DNA of 64,000 bases from Trileptium ribeirensis. Its lineage: Eukaryota > Nematoda > Enoplea > Enoplida > Thoracostomopsidae. Under the pieces are notes generated by a model. That model saw nothing but the letters and a program-made list of their open reading frames with translations. It was not told where the DNA came from and made no database searches. This document shows, piece by piece, positions 25,010-36,371 of the stretch (its first letter is position 1; each line of letters begins with the position of its first letter). Location of the stretch: the NCBI GenBank assembly GCA_030248225.1, contig JASANE010003112.1:100282-164281 (forward strand), given 5' to 3'. The position numbers and the translations under genes were made by a program.

Positions 25010-25800
25010 GATTAGTTAGTTCAACGCACCGTAAAACCTATGAACTAACTAGGATTGGGGCACATGAAACGCCTATAATTTGCTGCACGGAAAGAAATTC
25101 TGCCAAACAATGCCACTAAGAATGTTATAGACTTGATTGATTTATTTTAGTGTTTTACTTCCAACCGATAATGAGTTATTTAAACGCATTTTAAAAAAGG
25201 TGCACTGGCTAGGATTTGGACACGTAAAACGGAGTGGATTTGCTGTGTGGAAGAAAATACAGTCAAATAATACTGCTCATAATGTTTTAGACTTGAATGA
25301 TTTATTTTAGTTGTCCACTTGTAAGCGATAATGAGATATTTCAGCGCATAGTAAAACCTGTGAACTGTATAGGACTGGGACACGTAAAGCGGCATGGATT
25401 TGCTGTGAGAAACAAAATACTGCCACAGAATACAGCTATGAATGATTTAGACATGGTTGATTTATTTTAGTAGTCTACTTCCAACTGATTATGAGATATT
25501 TCAGCGCATTGTATAACCTGTGAACTGGCGAGGACTGGGAAACGTAAAACGGCATGGATTTACAGCACGAAAGAAAATACTGCCAAAATATTCTGCTAGG
25601 AATCTTCTAGACATGATTGATTAATTTTAGTCGTCTACTTCCAACTCATAATGAGCTATTTCAACGCATTGTAAAAAATGTGAACTGCCTAGCACTGGGA
25701 CGCATAAAACGGCGTGAATTTCCTGTGCGAAAGAAATTACTAACAAAGAATGCTGCTAGGAATGTTTTAGACTTGATTTATTTTAGTGTACTATTTTCGT
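25010..25800 (+). repeat. 160-bp tandem repeat, about 5 units
   Basis: The marker TTTATTTTAG recurs at about 25141, 25301, 25461, 25621 (as TTAATTTTAG) and 25778, giving an almost exact 160-base period. Each unit also carries a variant of TTTCAACGCATTGTAAAA, ACTGGGACACGTAAAACGGC and AGAAAATACTGCCAAA. Divergence between units is moderate. No unit keeps an open frame through all copies, so it is a satellite, not a coding repeat. Confidence 0.88.
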
Positions 25801-26639
25801 CTCATGACTACTACGAAATAATATAAACACATGCTGTGACGTACCAGAAAATACTATAAAGTTTTAGGCAAAATTCGATGAGGCTATATAAAAGTTTATG
25901 TTTCAGCCGAAATATATTTCTATTGGAACATATTCTGGTGGCTATCTGGCTGCATTATACGGACAACAATTACTTTTGGACTCGTTGTTGGACTTTTTAA
26001 ACTTGTTACGTATAAATATATAAACAATCAAATTGATAACAGAATGTTAGACCAATAACTTTAGATATGATCAGTTTTGAGCTTTGCCTATTCCTACAAG
26101 ACTAAACTTTTATGTCGTTAAGCGCGGTGAAACTAAATTTGTTTGAATTGTTTTGTCCAAATTGCACGTCGTCTAGGTTCGTTCCGATCCAGCGGTTCCA
26201 TTTGTGTGCTATTATTATACAGAAATGTAACTGGATATGACAAAATAAACATGATGCGAATAAATTAAATATTGTGAAGCTCGACAAATAGATGATTCGT
26301 GTTTGTTGCGGTATGGGCAAAATATATTGTGTACCCGTGAGTAATAAATGAAGGTGAAATGGCAATTTTAACGCTCGATAAAACTATTTTGTAAAAGAAG
26401 GCAAACTGAGAGTGGTTGGTATTTTGCTGAAAAGTATGGCACTCAACACATCCAGAACCTAAAAGTGCGTTTCGTGTTGTACCACTACACTGGGGAGCAA
26501 TTCCACTGTCCCAGAGTATTCTTTAGGCAGGCAAATAGAGCCGGTACTTGGTGTATTTAATAGGGGACATTTTGTCTACACCTGCGTTTCATAAGTGAAC
26601 AAGTGATTCCATGCATTGTGTTAGGTTAACAAGCGTTAC
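25801..26639. other. No gene seen
   Basis: AT-rich, with one 87-codon minus-strand frame (26102-26365) without a recognisable domain. Confidence 0.45.
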
Positions 26640-26960
26640 CCAGCGTTTCATGTGCGAGGCATTTTGTTCCACTGCATTTTACCAGCGAACGATTTCGCAA
26701 AATTAAGAAGATACAAAATGTTCGCCGTGCAACGCAGCGCCGAAATTTGACCCCTGACGAAATATAGGGAGACAGATGGATGGAACCAACATAAATTGCA
26801 GATGGAACATCATAAAAGTTACCGAAACTTACTTTTAGGGTAAAAGTGAAGACTGTCATACTATTTTGTAAAATATCGCTCACTCCTGGTAAAACTACGA
26901 ACGCAATTAGCATAAACATAATGCATCTCTTTTGAATATTTTCACGAAATGATAAATTAC
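26640..26960 (+). mobile_element. Possible 3' fragment of a CR1-like LINE
   Basis: The plus strand near 26865-26935 translates, with a stop, to a segment resembling the LINE C-terminal domain at 19959-19675: SLTPGKTTNAISINIM against HTPGNTKKLLKQKFKTNIM. The DNA also matches in part (ATTATGTTTATG and CCAGGAGTGAG on the minus strand versus ATAATGTTTG and CCGGGAGTGTG at 19840-19890 on the plus strand). It is short and degenerate, so the call is tentative. Confidence 0.35.
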
Positions 26961-27920
26961 TTTTGACCGCTAATAATTTGGTAGTATCCATTTCCATGTT
27001 ATGATGCGCTTAACTTTAGGTGTTCTGCGTTTTTTACGAAAGCAGCTACCCTCTTGTGATGAGGATTTTATAAATCTGAAGGACACCGTTTTCGCGGTAC
27101 TTATATAAGCGGCCTTCGTGCACGCACAAGCTTCAGCTACAACTTTCATCACAAAGGATAAATTTAGCGTTAGTTGAGTTGATAGTCTCAAAATAAGCAT
27201 TATCTATACACGGCTTCCTTAGCAATCTTAGAGCCTTTGCAGGCCCAAGTAACCCTGAGTGGCGGATATAAAATGCAAGCCATGCCGTTCTAGATATACT
27301 AAACCGAAGCTTTTGTCTTAGCCTAAGCTAAGGTCTTTATATGAGATATACGCTAAGAAAGCCTCAGCCTAAGTCGGGGGGCTGCCACCTACCCAACCCC
27401 CCCGCTATAAGCTGTTCTTTTTTATAACGTTATAACGTAACGCCCCTCATCAGGGTTAGTTGGGCCCATAAATGAATCACTGCAAATGTGATTTTGTAAA
27501 ACCGTGCAGTAAGTGCTAAACCGGGTTACATGTATATCTCTTTGTAATTCTGTAAAACACAGTTCATATTGTTGGCCTTCTTTTAAACAAAGCTGAACGG
27601 CCAGAATATGTGAAGATTGCCTTAATAAACTCTAGAAGGATAACATTATGCTATTTATGCGACACGCTCATCAATTACACATAGCAGAAAGATGGGTGGT
27701 TCAGCGCACTTTACAGCCATTTTGAGCTTATCAAACACCGTTTATTGAAAATTGTATTGGGCGCCACAAACAGAAAATACCTGAAAACGATAAGTGGGAA
27801 GCCTCAAAGTAACCATGAATTAACAGCGCTGTATTTTAATTTTATCTCTATTTTCGGTTAAATTTATGCTATCAAAAACGAAACAGTACAACTAGTGTTC
27901 AGCGGAAAAATTGCCAACTA
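26961..27920. other. No gene supported
   Basis: A minus-strand frame at 26970-27200 (76 codons) contains a Lys/Arg-rich end but no recognisable domain or splice context. The patch at 27370-27410 is GC-rich (GGGGGGCTGCCACC, CCCAACCCCCC). Otherwise I see nothing supportable. Confidence 0.4.
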
Positions 27921-28342
27921 GAGATGAGAATTTAGGCTCTCAGCTCAGCTCAGCGCGTCTTGGCTCATCTCAGGGGCCGAGCCGAGCATGACATGACGTA
28001 TGAAGTGCCGAACCGATGCAGAGCTTAGGATGTGTTTTCGAGAGCCGAATCTAGCCTAGCGTAATCGGAAAATTTGTGATCAGCTCTTAACAGCAAACGA
28101 ATAACTGATGGTCATAACACAACACAACTGAGAATACCTCGGTTCGGGTCTTTAAGGCTCCAAAAGCAACTATATATAGGTTGTTTGTATATTATGTTCT
28201 TTCCTAAAACACAAACTTTTATTATTAGGAGCGTAAGAGCTGGGCCGAGCTCGGATTGCCATCAGAACAGCCAAGCCGAGCGAGCGGGACATGGTTCAAA
28301 AACAGAGGAGCTGAGCTAGGACCTGAAAATCTGTCTCCTTTA
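27921..28342. mobile_element. AGCC-rich non-autonomous element (hAT-like?)
   Basis: The left end reads AGAGATGAGAATTTAGGCTC then TCAGCTCAG. The right end, reverse complemented, reads GGAGACAGATTTTCAGGTCC then TAGCTCAGC. These make imperfect inverted termini of about 30 bases. The interior shares GGAAAATTTGTGATC and other blocks with 6630-7340 and 44840-45290. There is no coding capacity. The start sequence fits hAT-type termini, but I could not confirm an 8-bp target duplication. Confidence 0.5.
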
Positions 28343-29654
28343 CACCTTTATTGCCAGCTAAAACTAAACCACAAGCGGCGCCTATATTGTTCTCCATTTA
28401 AAGCCAAATATACGTGCTACGATACAACATAAACGATTGTCTCCACGGGTGCACAATGCATTTTCGAGCTAAAAATGAGGGATTCCTGTCGTACCGATCT
28501 CACGACCCTAAAATGGACACCAGCAATGCGAAATTCTAAAATTCTATATTAACCATTTTTCAAAAGCACAAACTTGTCGCAAGTTTGTGATAGAGATCCG
28601 GAAAAGTCATTGATGCTCACTGAATCATTTACATAGAATTTAAGCCGATCTTATAAAACATGGCCTTTCAATAGAAAAAAAAACTTTTTGCTTTTGATGG
28701 TTTTTACTGGCACTAAAGAAGAGCTGTAGTGAACGTTTGTATGATAAATGATGATGGTAATAGACCTTCGCTTGATCAAAAAATGTTATACAAAAACTTC
28801 TTTTATGCTCTATAAATGGCAGCATACACAAAAGGCTCTGCCACGATACGGTATTCTAAAAGGCAGTACAGCATACAAAACCGCTTATTGAAGTGCTCAA
28901 ACGCCTGAATATTGATAATTGAATTGTACAACTTGACAAGCCCTTTTGTAAAATACTTTATATTTTAGTTGTTGTCATCAGAGAGTATTATATTGCAATC
29001 AAAATTTAATAAAATTGATGTGTTAATATAGTAAATAAAAACCAAGAGCGTTTTCGCATTTAGCCTACTATTACAAGTGATTTATGTGCCAAGGCTTAGA
29101 CGATTTAGGTAAAATATATTTAAAGTTTACATTTCGCTTAGAAAAGAGGTTAGAAGGTGAGGATATAGTCAAAATATGAATTGGATCTAGTCGTTGTGTT
29201 CAAACAACTAATATTGAAAAAATTTCATAAAAACGATATTTTATAAAACCTTGATAGTGTTTAACTTTACTATTAGGACAGCTTATGTGCCAACGCTTAG
29301 ACCATTTAGGCAAAAGCAAACTATTATATATATTAATAGGTTGCATAAGAAAATTGCTTAGATAGGCTCGATTTTGGCCGTTCGCATGAGGGATACCAAA
29401 TCGTTAGTCAACCCACGTTAAATTCGTGGAAACAAAATTTTGCAAATGAGCTTAGGTCGAATGCATGTTTAGCCGGACAAAAAGCCATGATTAGTTACTC
29501 TGTATTTGTTGTCAGCCTGTATTAAACATAAACCAATCAAACCAATAATGGTGCGCTTTAGCACTGCCACCAGCAGTACAAGCGGAGAGACATGGTATGA
29601 CTGCAAAGCATTCGACCGATGACCGTGTTATGTTTATATAAGTTAGCAAAATTA
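28343..29654. repeat. Gene-poor; one 200-bp direct duplication
   Basis: The segment at about 29068-29115 (TTATGTGCCAAGGCTTAGAC, then GATTTAGGTAAAA) recurs at 29270-29316 (TTATGTGCCAACGCTTAGAC, then CATTTAGGCAAAA), about 202 bp apart. The rest shows no gene or recognised repeat. Confidence 0.5.
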
Positions 29655-30057
29655 TACGGCGATCAGGTTATAATGTCCCCAAATTTTAGAAGCTATGGTC
29701 CCGGCACAGTGTCAGGCACATTGTCGACAATAAGGTGTTTTAAAAACCCTATATTTTTATAAATTAATTCAAGGATAGATTGCTAGGGGTATTGCCACGT
29801 TTCAAAGGTGTTAAGCACACTGTGTCTACATAATAGAACTGACTAATACAACGTATTAGCTACAAGCGGTGTCCATACTGTTAATTAGCGCCAAATTGGT
29901 AGCTAAAAGAGGATACGACACCGTTAACAAAGTAGGAAATAGGGGTGTGTCGTACTTCCTCGGAAAATACGTTTTGATTGTGACCATGACCGGTAGGATG
30001 ACTACAGGAAACAAAAGTGCCAAACACCGGTAATATTATAGTATTAGTTTAAATGCA
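29655..30057 (+). mobile_element. TWA-target MITE, degraded copy
   Basis: The left end TACGGCGATCAGGTTATAAT then GTCCCC corresponds to the family end TGCGGCGTTCACGTTATA. The interior shares CACATTGTCGACAATA, TAGGGGTATTGCCAC and GCGCCAAATTGGTAGCTA with the 38.6 kb copy. The left flank is TTA. The right end (TAATATTATAGTATTAG) is eroded. At about 400 bp it is shorter than the 508-510 bp copies. Confidence 0.7.
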
Positions 30058-30966
30058 TAGTATGTTATATATAAGTAATATATATGCATTGAATACACGC
30101 ATGCTTATACATAAACTTAGATACCATTGTTCTTAATTACATCAGTTTGTACAAAGTAACAGTCGCAACAACGTGAACGCGTTACGTACTGCTGAAATGC
30201 GCTGAAATTTAGATGAATTAAACAGATGGCATGAGGTACGACTTGAAAGTAGGCCTGCTTATGCCAGCTTACAGCGAATCAGTCCAACGGGTCATCACAA
30301 ACTGTTCGGAATGAAATTTTAAGATCCCGACAGGAGCCCATTATAGGTGTTTAATAATTTCAGCGACAAGCAAGTATGGAAACAAATCAATCGAAATGTA
30401 TTGTATACTAGTATAGATTATAATAAAAATATCGGTATAATTTGAACTGCTGGTCGTATTTCGAATGGTTTGTTTAATTATATAATTGGAAAGATTTGTA
30501 AGAGGATCACCTATTTTTCAGTCTGCTCACAAAATCTCTGAGAAACCACGCGTTTCCCCGGCGCCCGCGGTCCTAGTTTTTGGACACGTTTGCCTCTACT
30601 ACATCTATCAAATCTGTTGGACATATTTAAAACAAAGTAGTTTCCGCAAACTTAATTGGCTTAGATTCGACCTCAGTGCAAGCAGCAAGTATTCTGTCAA
30701 CCGGACAACGAAGAATTACAAAATAAACCTCAGATAAAAATGATTTCTCTGTTTTCACTGATTTTATATAAGCTAAATGCTATAATTGAATTCTATTATC
30801 CCATCAACTATAAAATAACTTGGAATAACATTAACTTTTCCAGCTCCAAGATATTTTATGAAAAATTTGTGTATAACTAACGTACCTGTGTGAAGAAGAT
30901 GTTTTCCAACTCTTTAGGAACATGCTAAAGGTGTTTAATTATTTTAAAATACACTGATACGCATTT
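30058..30966. other. No gene seen
   Basis: AT-rich. An 83-codon plus-strand frame (30486-30737) has no recognised domain. Confidence 0.4.
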
Positions 30967-31440
30967 CCTATGCCTGTCAAAGCTTCGCGACTAGATAATG
31001 CCGGTGAGGAATCCAGGGGAAATTTGTGAGGAAATTTTGTGAGCTATCTCTGTGGCCGAACTACGCATTAAAGTGAAAATCTTATTTTTTACAGTTAGTA
31101 TTCTATACAGCAGGTAAATAGAGTCCATACCACGACATTTAGAAATCTGGATTGTGAGGTTAAAACCGATCAAATCCGGAACAGATACACAGTCATTGTA
31201 AATCCTATGTCTGTCGAGGACCAACGACCTCATAATGCCGGTGAATAAATCCGGAGGAAACCCGTGAGGCCTTTTGTGAGCTAAAAGTTTGCGTCTGAAA
31301 TACGCATTAAAGTAGAAATCGCATTCTTTACAGTGAGTTTGCTGCACAGTAGGTAAATAGAGTCCATACCACGATATTTATAAATTTGTATTCTGAGGTT
31401 AAAACTGATCAAACGCGTAATAGAAACTCAGTCACTGAAG
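30967..31440 (+). repeat. Tandem duplication, two units of about 236 bp
   Basis: The sequence CCTATGCCTGTCAAAG at 30967 is echoed by CCTATGTCTGTCGAGG at 31203, followed in both units by ATAATGCCGGTGA, TACGCATTAAAGT, AGGTAAATAGAGTCCATACC and a GATCAAA block. The 118-codon minus-strand frame over 30991-31347 is a by-product of this duplication and crosses the unit boundary. Confidence 0.85.
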
Positions 31441-33169
31441 AGACTTCGTGAAGTCTTGTACTTTACTCTAATTTTAAGAGTATGTGGGAATAAATGAACG
31501 CATATATGAAGTGGCGCTATTGGGGAGATACTGAATATTTATTGTCTTCTAAAGTAACCGGATAGCCTCTGGTATCTTATTATATGTAGGAAATGTCCAG
31601 TACGCAGGGTAGAATCATAAACAGTTGGAAATAATAGCAGTTTTGCTTCAAAGTTGCATTGTTTGTTCGGATATCTGTTTGTTTCATTGAATTATATACA
31701 TTGTTAAATAAATAATCTCTGCTGTAACTCGACGTTTAGCGAGCAACCAAACTGCTACACCATTCTGATAATGTGTCCAAGGCTCGTTTAGATTAGGGAG
31801 CATATTATCTCTAGGGCGAAAGGGGCGGTGGGAGGTCAGATCGAGCGATTGGCCACTCATTTTACTCTGTCTTCCTAATTTTCCGCATATCTTTCTCCAA
31901 ATATTTTTTAATATTTATAATTCGGCGTGTTGGTGAAATAGAGGTGGACTAGTTGTAAATACGACACAATTTTTCTAATAGATTCCTAATCCTATTCAAC
32001 ATCACCTGTCTGTAATAACAAATGAATTGGGTTCTGATATATAACAACTGATATATATGGAAGTTGTTGGTGCAGATATACTCTCCATTTGAAAATATCC
32101 TGTTTTTAGACACTTATAGACACTTAAGAAACTGTGTGAGTACAGATGGCAGTACACAAATTCCGTATTGTTGTCGACATTCTTTGTATACTTTCTGGTG
32201 TATTGGTTTGGGCGACCGACGAAACACATTGAAGATGCTGGTATGTACTCAACTGTATTGTATTGTTCATAAATGTAATATTTTCTTTTTTTTAATACTA
32301 CGATAATAGGTTTGGTCAATATCAGTGATGAAGCCCGGTCGCAATCTTGTTGTAAGCACATGCCAGATAATGGTGAGCCGGCGATATGGCTCCGGTAATG
32401 AAGCTGTGACAAGCAACCTTCCACTAACATGATAGTGCAGTGAAGCCGTGAAAGAAATCGCTCTGGAAAAATGTTTAATATTAAACAGCAGCCACTGCTT
32501 GACAAACCACATTTACAGATAAACTAAAATAGCGATTGATGTGTTGTAATAACCAACGACTTACAGAGAAAAGGCATAAACAGATACTGAAATGCTTATA
32601 AATTGCTTCCTTATATCTCGGATGTCATCGTTTTATCCTTTCCAGTATTGCCTACGCAAATTGTATGCTGTGTGTCGCAACTTAGATATGTATATGAAGC
32701 GAAAAAGAAAGCATACTTTGCCAATTTTGCTCTAAATTTAGCCGGTTTCCCCCGATTTTTTTAATTTTACCCCATTTTGTGTTAAATTTGCTTAATTTTT
32801 TCTCATTTTTTTGATTATTGCCTATTTTTGCATATTTAAAGAAATTTAAAGCCACAGTTGCCTTAGACTACCTCCAAAGGTGGATTGGCGGTGCTCCGAG
32901 AAGCGTCATAGGTCCACGCCTCAGGGAGATAATCCCCTGTTTTTCTTCTATGAATATGTATGGTTTGAAGCTTATAATCTTGCAAGGATTTGAACAAAAA
33001 CCAATTCAAAATAAAATTTCGCTCTAAACATGGGAAGTTGGTTTTTTGAGTCTTGAAGTCTCCGAGCGCTATACAAGAAAGCCGTAGAAACCAAACCATC
33101 AAACTGAATATAATTGTTTTAAATTGTGAAAAGTTATTAGATTGAGACATATTTATGCGATACGGTACA
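31441..33169. other. No supported gene; includes one A-tract block
   Basis: The longest frame is 167 codons on the minus strand (32002-32505). It has no recognisable domain, signal peptide or splice context and is overlapped by frames on both strands, so I do not call it. The block 32706-32835 is made of T-tracts spaced about 10 bases apart (TTTTGCTC, AATTTAGCC, AATTTTACCCC) and belongs to the A-tract family listed below. Confidence 0.4.
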
Positions 33170-34352
33170 GTCAATATAGCTTTTTCTTTAGTCCCCGTCA
33201 AACCTATATTGGTCAATTTTAAAGATACGGCAATAATACTGGTACCACCGGATTCAGTTCGGCGAAGCACTTAAGATAATTAATTAGATAAAAAAGATAA
33301 CATAAAGATAATATTTAGGTGAGATAATAATAATTATTCACTTGCACACTTTATTATAATTATATATTGCACGAGTGAACTTAACTTGCGCCCATCAACT
33401 ATCCTATTTTGTAATAGCCGGTAGTGAATCACAAACCGTTGTTACGAAACATCTATGGAAATTTCATCGGTTTTTCGATAAACAGACATTTAGCAAAATC
33501 AGAAACAAGTACCAAAAATTACACCTTGTGTTCTAACAGATTTGACGATTTTGAATTTGCAGTGAAAACTGTTATCTAATGCCTAACAGCGTTTGATTTG
33601 TATTTGTCGCTGTTCGCGAACAAATTTAACGTAACAGAGACGTCACAAACTGATTTGTACATTGGTTTGTGTTGCAGTGTTCGCGAACAAAGAATGCGAA
33701 TCCAAATGCGGTAGATTTTCGTTCGCAAAAACTCGGTAATTTTAGTTGAATTTTCGCGAATTACTAATAAATTTGCCGGATTACTATCGAAGAACTGAGT
33801 GTTCGCGAACAGTTTTGCGCCGTATCACGGTTTCCCAAAAAACGTTCAGTAACCGATTTTTAACTCAAAAAGCAAAATAGAATTGTTAATGGCGTGGGTT
33901 AAGTTTACAGCCGCATATATGTTTCAATCCAATATTTTGTATGCCATATATACTGTATTTTTCAGTTTTTTTGGGTGAGAAAATATTCGAAAAAGCTCAG
34001 TAAAGATATGATTTTATATCATCCGAAATGCATTATCGGAGTCGTGCTATTTAAGTTTTCACATAGATTTGCGTAGAACCTTTATCCATAAACCAATTAA
34101 GCTGATTTTTCCGCTGTTCGACTCACAAATACGGCTCGAAAAATATACAAAATTATACGAAACATTTTTGAAAGTTTTCGGCAACATTCGTAATCCATCA
34201 AAATATAAAAAATAATTACCGTAAGCATAGCGTTATTGACTTTTTTAGTCGCCTTGTCTAGCTGAGTCGAAATGGTACCAAAATCATCGCTGTATCTTTA
34301 AAACTGACAATTTCCACCACGCGAAATGGGGGCTAAAAGAAAAGACCCAATC
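33170..34352. repeat. Foldback-like pair of inverted ends
   Basis: The left end at about 33175-33252, reverse complemented, reads GGTACCAGTATTATTGCC then GTATCTTTAAAATTGACC and GGGGACTAAAG. The right end at 34273-34345 reads GGTACCAAAATCATCGCT then GTATCTTTAAAACTGAC and GGGGGCTAAAAG. They are inverted relative to each other around about 1.0 kb. The same end type occurs at 36680-36730 and 37200-37285 and inside the giant palindrome arms. I infer a dispersed foldback family. Confidence 0.55.
33611..33811. promoter_or_regulatory. Three copies of palindrome TGTTCGCGAACA
   Basis: The perfect 12-base palindrome TGTTCGCGAACA occurs at 33611-33622, 33678-33689 and 33800-33811. A half site is at about 33720 (GTTCGCAAAA) and a shorter TTCGCGAA at about 33753. 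In a sequence this AT-rich, three exact copies of a CpG-containing palindrome in 200 bases are unlikely by chance. They could be binding sites for a dimeric DNA-binding protein or a relic of a local duplication. No gene is adjacent. Confidence 0.45.
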
Positions 34353-35942
34353 AATTATTATACCTATTCTGTTGAAATATTTTATGGTGCCGAAAGAAGT
34401 TTTCCTTGCGAAAACTTTGGCGTAACTTCAATCGAGCAGTGCAATATTCAAGTTTTGCTGATTTGTAAATAGAAGGAAGATTCATTAGCAAAACGCTGCA
34501 GTTCGATAGTGACATTTAGTCAACATTTGGAATTTTACAGCGCTCAAGGTTAAAATTATTTAAGATGGAGTTTGGTAACTTTAGAAATAGGAAATCAGCT
34601 GGTTCCGAAAATTTAAATATTTTCCATTTTTACAATAAATTATTGATATTTTAGAACAATAACAGCAGAGCCGTGCCAACCGCCCCCCCCCAGCCACCCC
34701 ATACTCCAATTGGAAACCTCAGGTGTTCTCGGGGCCTTGCGACTGGCCTTTTCATGCATTTTATAAATTTTTAAATTTAAATATTGTGTTTAAAATTTCA
34801 GCCGTAGCGACAATCTACTTCACTTACCAGTAGAACTTGTTTGCGCTTGAAATCAAAGAAGCCAAAAAGCTCAGAAACTGCCAAAAAATTTGAGAAGTGG
34901 CGCGCAAATTATTACCAGCCGAGCTGACTTTGTGTAAGTTATGTTCAGCGAACAGGGAAGAGGATAGTCAGTTTCACCCCCACAAGCACAAATCAAGCTG
35001 GACGGACAAACGCTTCGTCCCGCAACCACAGGAAATAAAATAACACATTCACTATTTTCCTAAGATTTCCCTAATTTTTCTTAATTTTGCCCAAAATTTT
35101 TTGCGAGCCTTCGGCGCGTAGTACTCTCAAATCTGGGTTGAGGGAGAATAAATATTGTTTGAGGGCATTTAAATAAGTAACCTATGCCCCAAATGTGTTC
35201 TATCAGTCGGCTGAGGGAGGTAGATGATCGCGGCAGGGGTAGGTCAGGGAAGTAACAAAAACTTTCTCTAGGCTCTTCACTATTGCTACACAGATGATGC
35301 CTCACTTGGCCCTAAATTTTTTCGAGCAGTGCTAAAATTGCTCGCGTACCCCAAGGGTAGTGCGGCGTAGGGGGTGATGCGGCGCATGGATGGGAGGGCA
35401 GCGACACATGGGAGGAGAGGTGCGACGCATGCGGAAGGGTGCTGCGCCTAGGGGGGAGGGTGGGGGGTCGGCGTGCGACGCGCCAGGGCCTTGGGTGAGG
35501 GGTGCAGTGCGCGGGGGGAGTCTCGTCTAGGGGGGTGCAAAGCTTTCAAGAAAACTAAAAATTGATGCATTGTGAAATCATTCACTTGTATAGTTTTATT
35601 ATTATTATAATATGATTCAAACCGGTATTTTGCAAATGCACAGTATATATTTTAGCAAAATCCAATGAAACGCAACAGTTAATTATACTAAGAGCGTTTA
35701 TAATTATGTTTTAATAGTAATATAGCTAAAGTCTTGACGAACTAGCTTTACTTATAAAACGAAACGTGTGTAATAAAAGCTAATTTGTAGCTTTCATGCT
35801 TCGTTTAATGACTCCATATGATAGCTGGTACTGGAAAATAATCGAAAACCCTATAACTAAATTTTCACCGCAATTATATTGTAAGAATATGTTATGGATT
35901 ATATTAACTATAACTGTTTATTTTCAAATTTTTTCGTGCATT
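34353..35942. other. Intergenic, with GC/G-rich patches
   Basis: There is a C-run at 34680-34700 and an A-tract family block at 35040-35110 that ends in GCCTTCGGCGCG. The segment 35340-35540 is strongly G-rich (many GGGGG or GGAGGG runs on the plus strand) and could form G-quadruplexes. The AT-rich part at 35560-35940 lies just downstream of the neuropeptide gene and would hold its 3' end. On the minus strand AATAAA occurs at 35917-35922 and again near 35595. Confidence 0.5.
35917..35922 (-). terminator. Candidate polyadenylation signal AATAAA of the neuropeptide gene
   Basis: On the minus strand AATAAA begins about 20 bases after the stop codon of the precursor. It is close to the stop but usable; a second AATAAA on the same strand lies near 35595 and would give a 3' UTR of about 350 bases. 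I cannot tell which is used. Confidence 0.4.
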
Positions 35943-36371
35943 TTACTTTCCAAATCTGTACATTCGAGCACGCTTTCCGAACCGGTACACCCTGGCACGT
36001 TTGTCGAATGGTTGTTCATAGTAGACTTGGCCTTCTGCATTGTCGTCGTCGTCGTCAATCCCAGCGTCATCCCGTTTTCCAAACCGATAGACTCGTGCTC
36101 TCTTGCCGAAACGATAGACGCGGGCACGTTTATCTTCGTCTGGCGGCACAATGGAATCGGATGCTCCGTAACGTTTTCCAAATCGATACACACGAGCTCG
36201 TTTTGATAACGAAACGTCACCTGGCTCTGATGACGATGACGCAGCATCACAGGTACCGATACTTATTGCAAAAACGACACATAGTACCATTAGTGGAAGA
36301 AATGTAGGTTGACCGCAGCTGAATAATCTGCTTTGACATTCTGAAGAACCGAATTTTTTCATCATCATCAT
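35943..36371 (-). CDS. FMRFamide-like neuropeptide precursor (ARVYRF-amide x4, ARMYRF-amide x1)
   Basis: This 142-residue preprohormone has a hydrophobic signal segment at about residues 23-41 (LPLMVLCVVFAISIG). Five peptide units follow, bounded by Lys-Arg sites: ARVYRFG at 59-65, 83-89, 92-98 and 126-132, and ARMYRFG at 135-141. The Gly before each Lys-Arg supplies the C-terminal amide, so the mature products should be hexapeptide amides. The last unit ends FGK directly before the stop, so carboxypeptidase trimming suffices. Two acidic spacers (residues 68-80, and 101-123 with a five-Asp run) are typical of RFamide precursors. Four Mets open the frame; the first is used here, but the signal segment would suit a start nearer residue 20 too. 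On the minus strand a CAG acceptor-like site sits 45 bases upstream (36417-36418), so a 5' exon is possible. RFamides usually act on GPCRs or peptide-gated channels at neurons and muscle. The frame is intact, in strong contrast to its surroundings. Confidence 0.93.
   Translation of the reverse strand: MMMMKKFGSSECQSRLFSCGQPTFLPLMVLCVVFAISIGTCDAASSSSEPGDVSLSKRARVYRFGKRYGASDSIVPPDEDKRARVYRFGKRARVYRFGKRDDAGIDDDDDNAEGQVYYEQPFDKRARVYRFGKRARMYRFGK

Noticed and set aside
30991..31347. 118-codon minus-strand frame
   Set aside because: It spans the border of a 236-bp tandem duplication and is explained by it.
32002..32505. 167-codon minus-strand frame
   Set aside because: No recognised domain, signal segment or splice framework; overlapped by other frames on both strands; length is within chance for 64 kb when non-ATG starts are allowed.
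35796..36307. Plus-strand and alternative minus-strand frames over the neuropeptide gene
   Set aside because: They are shadows of the repeated codons of the precursor and have no signal or domain of their own.
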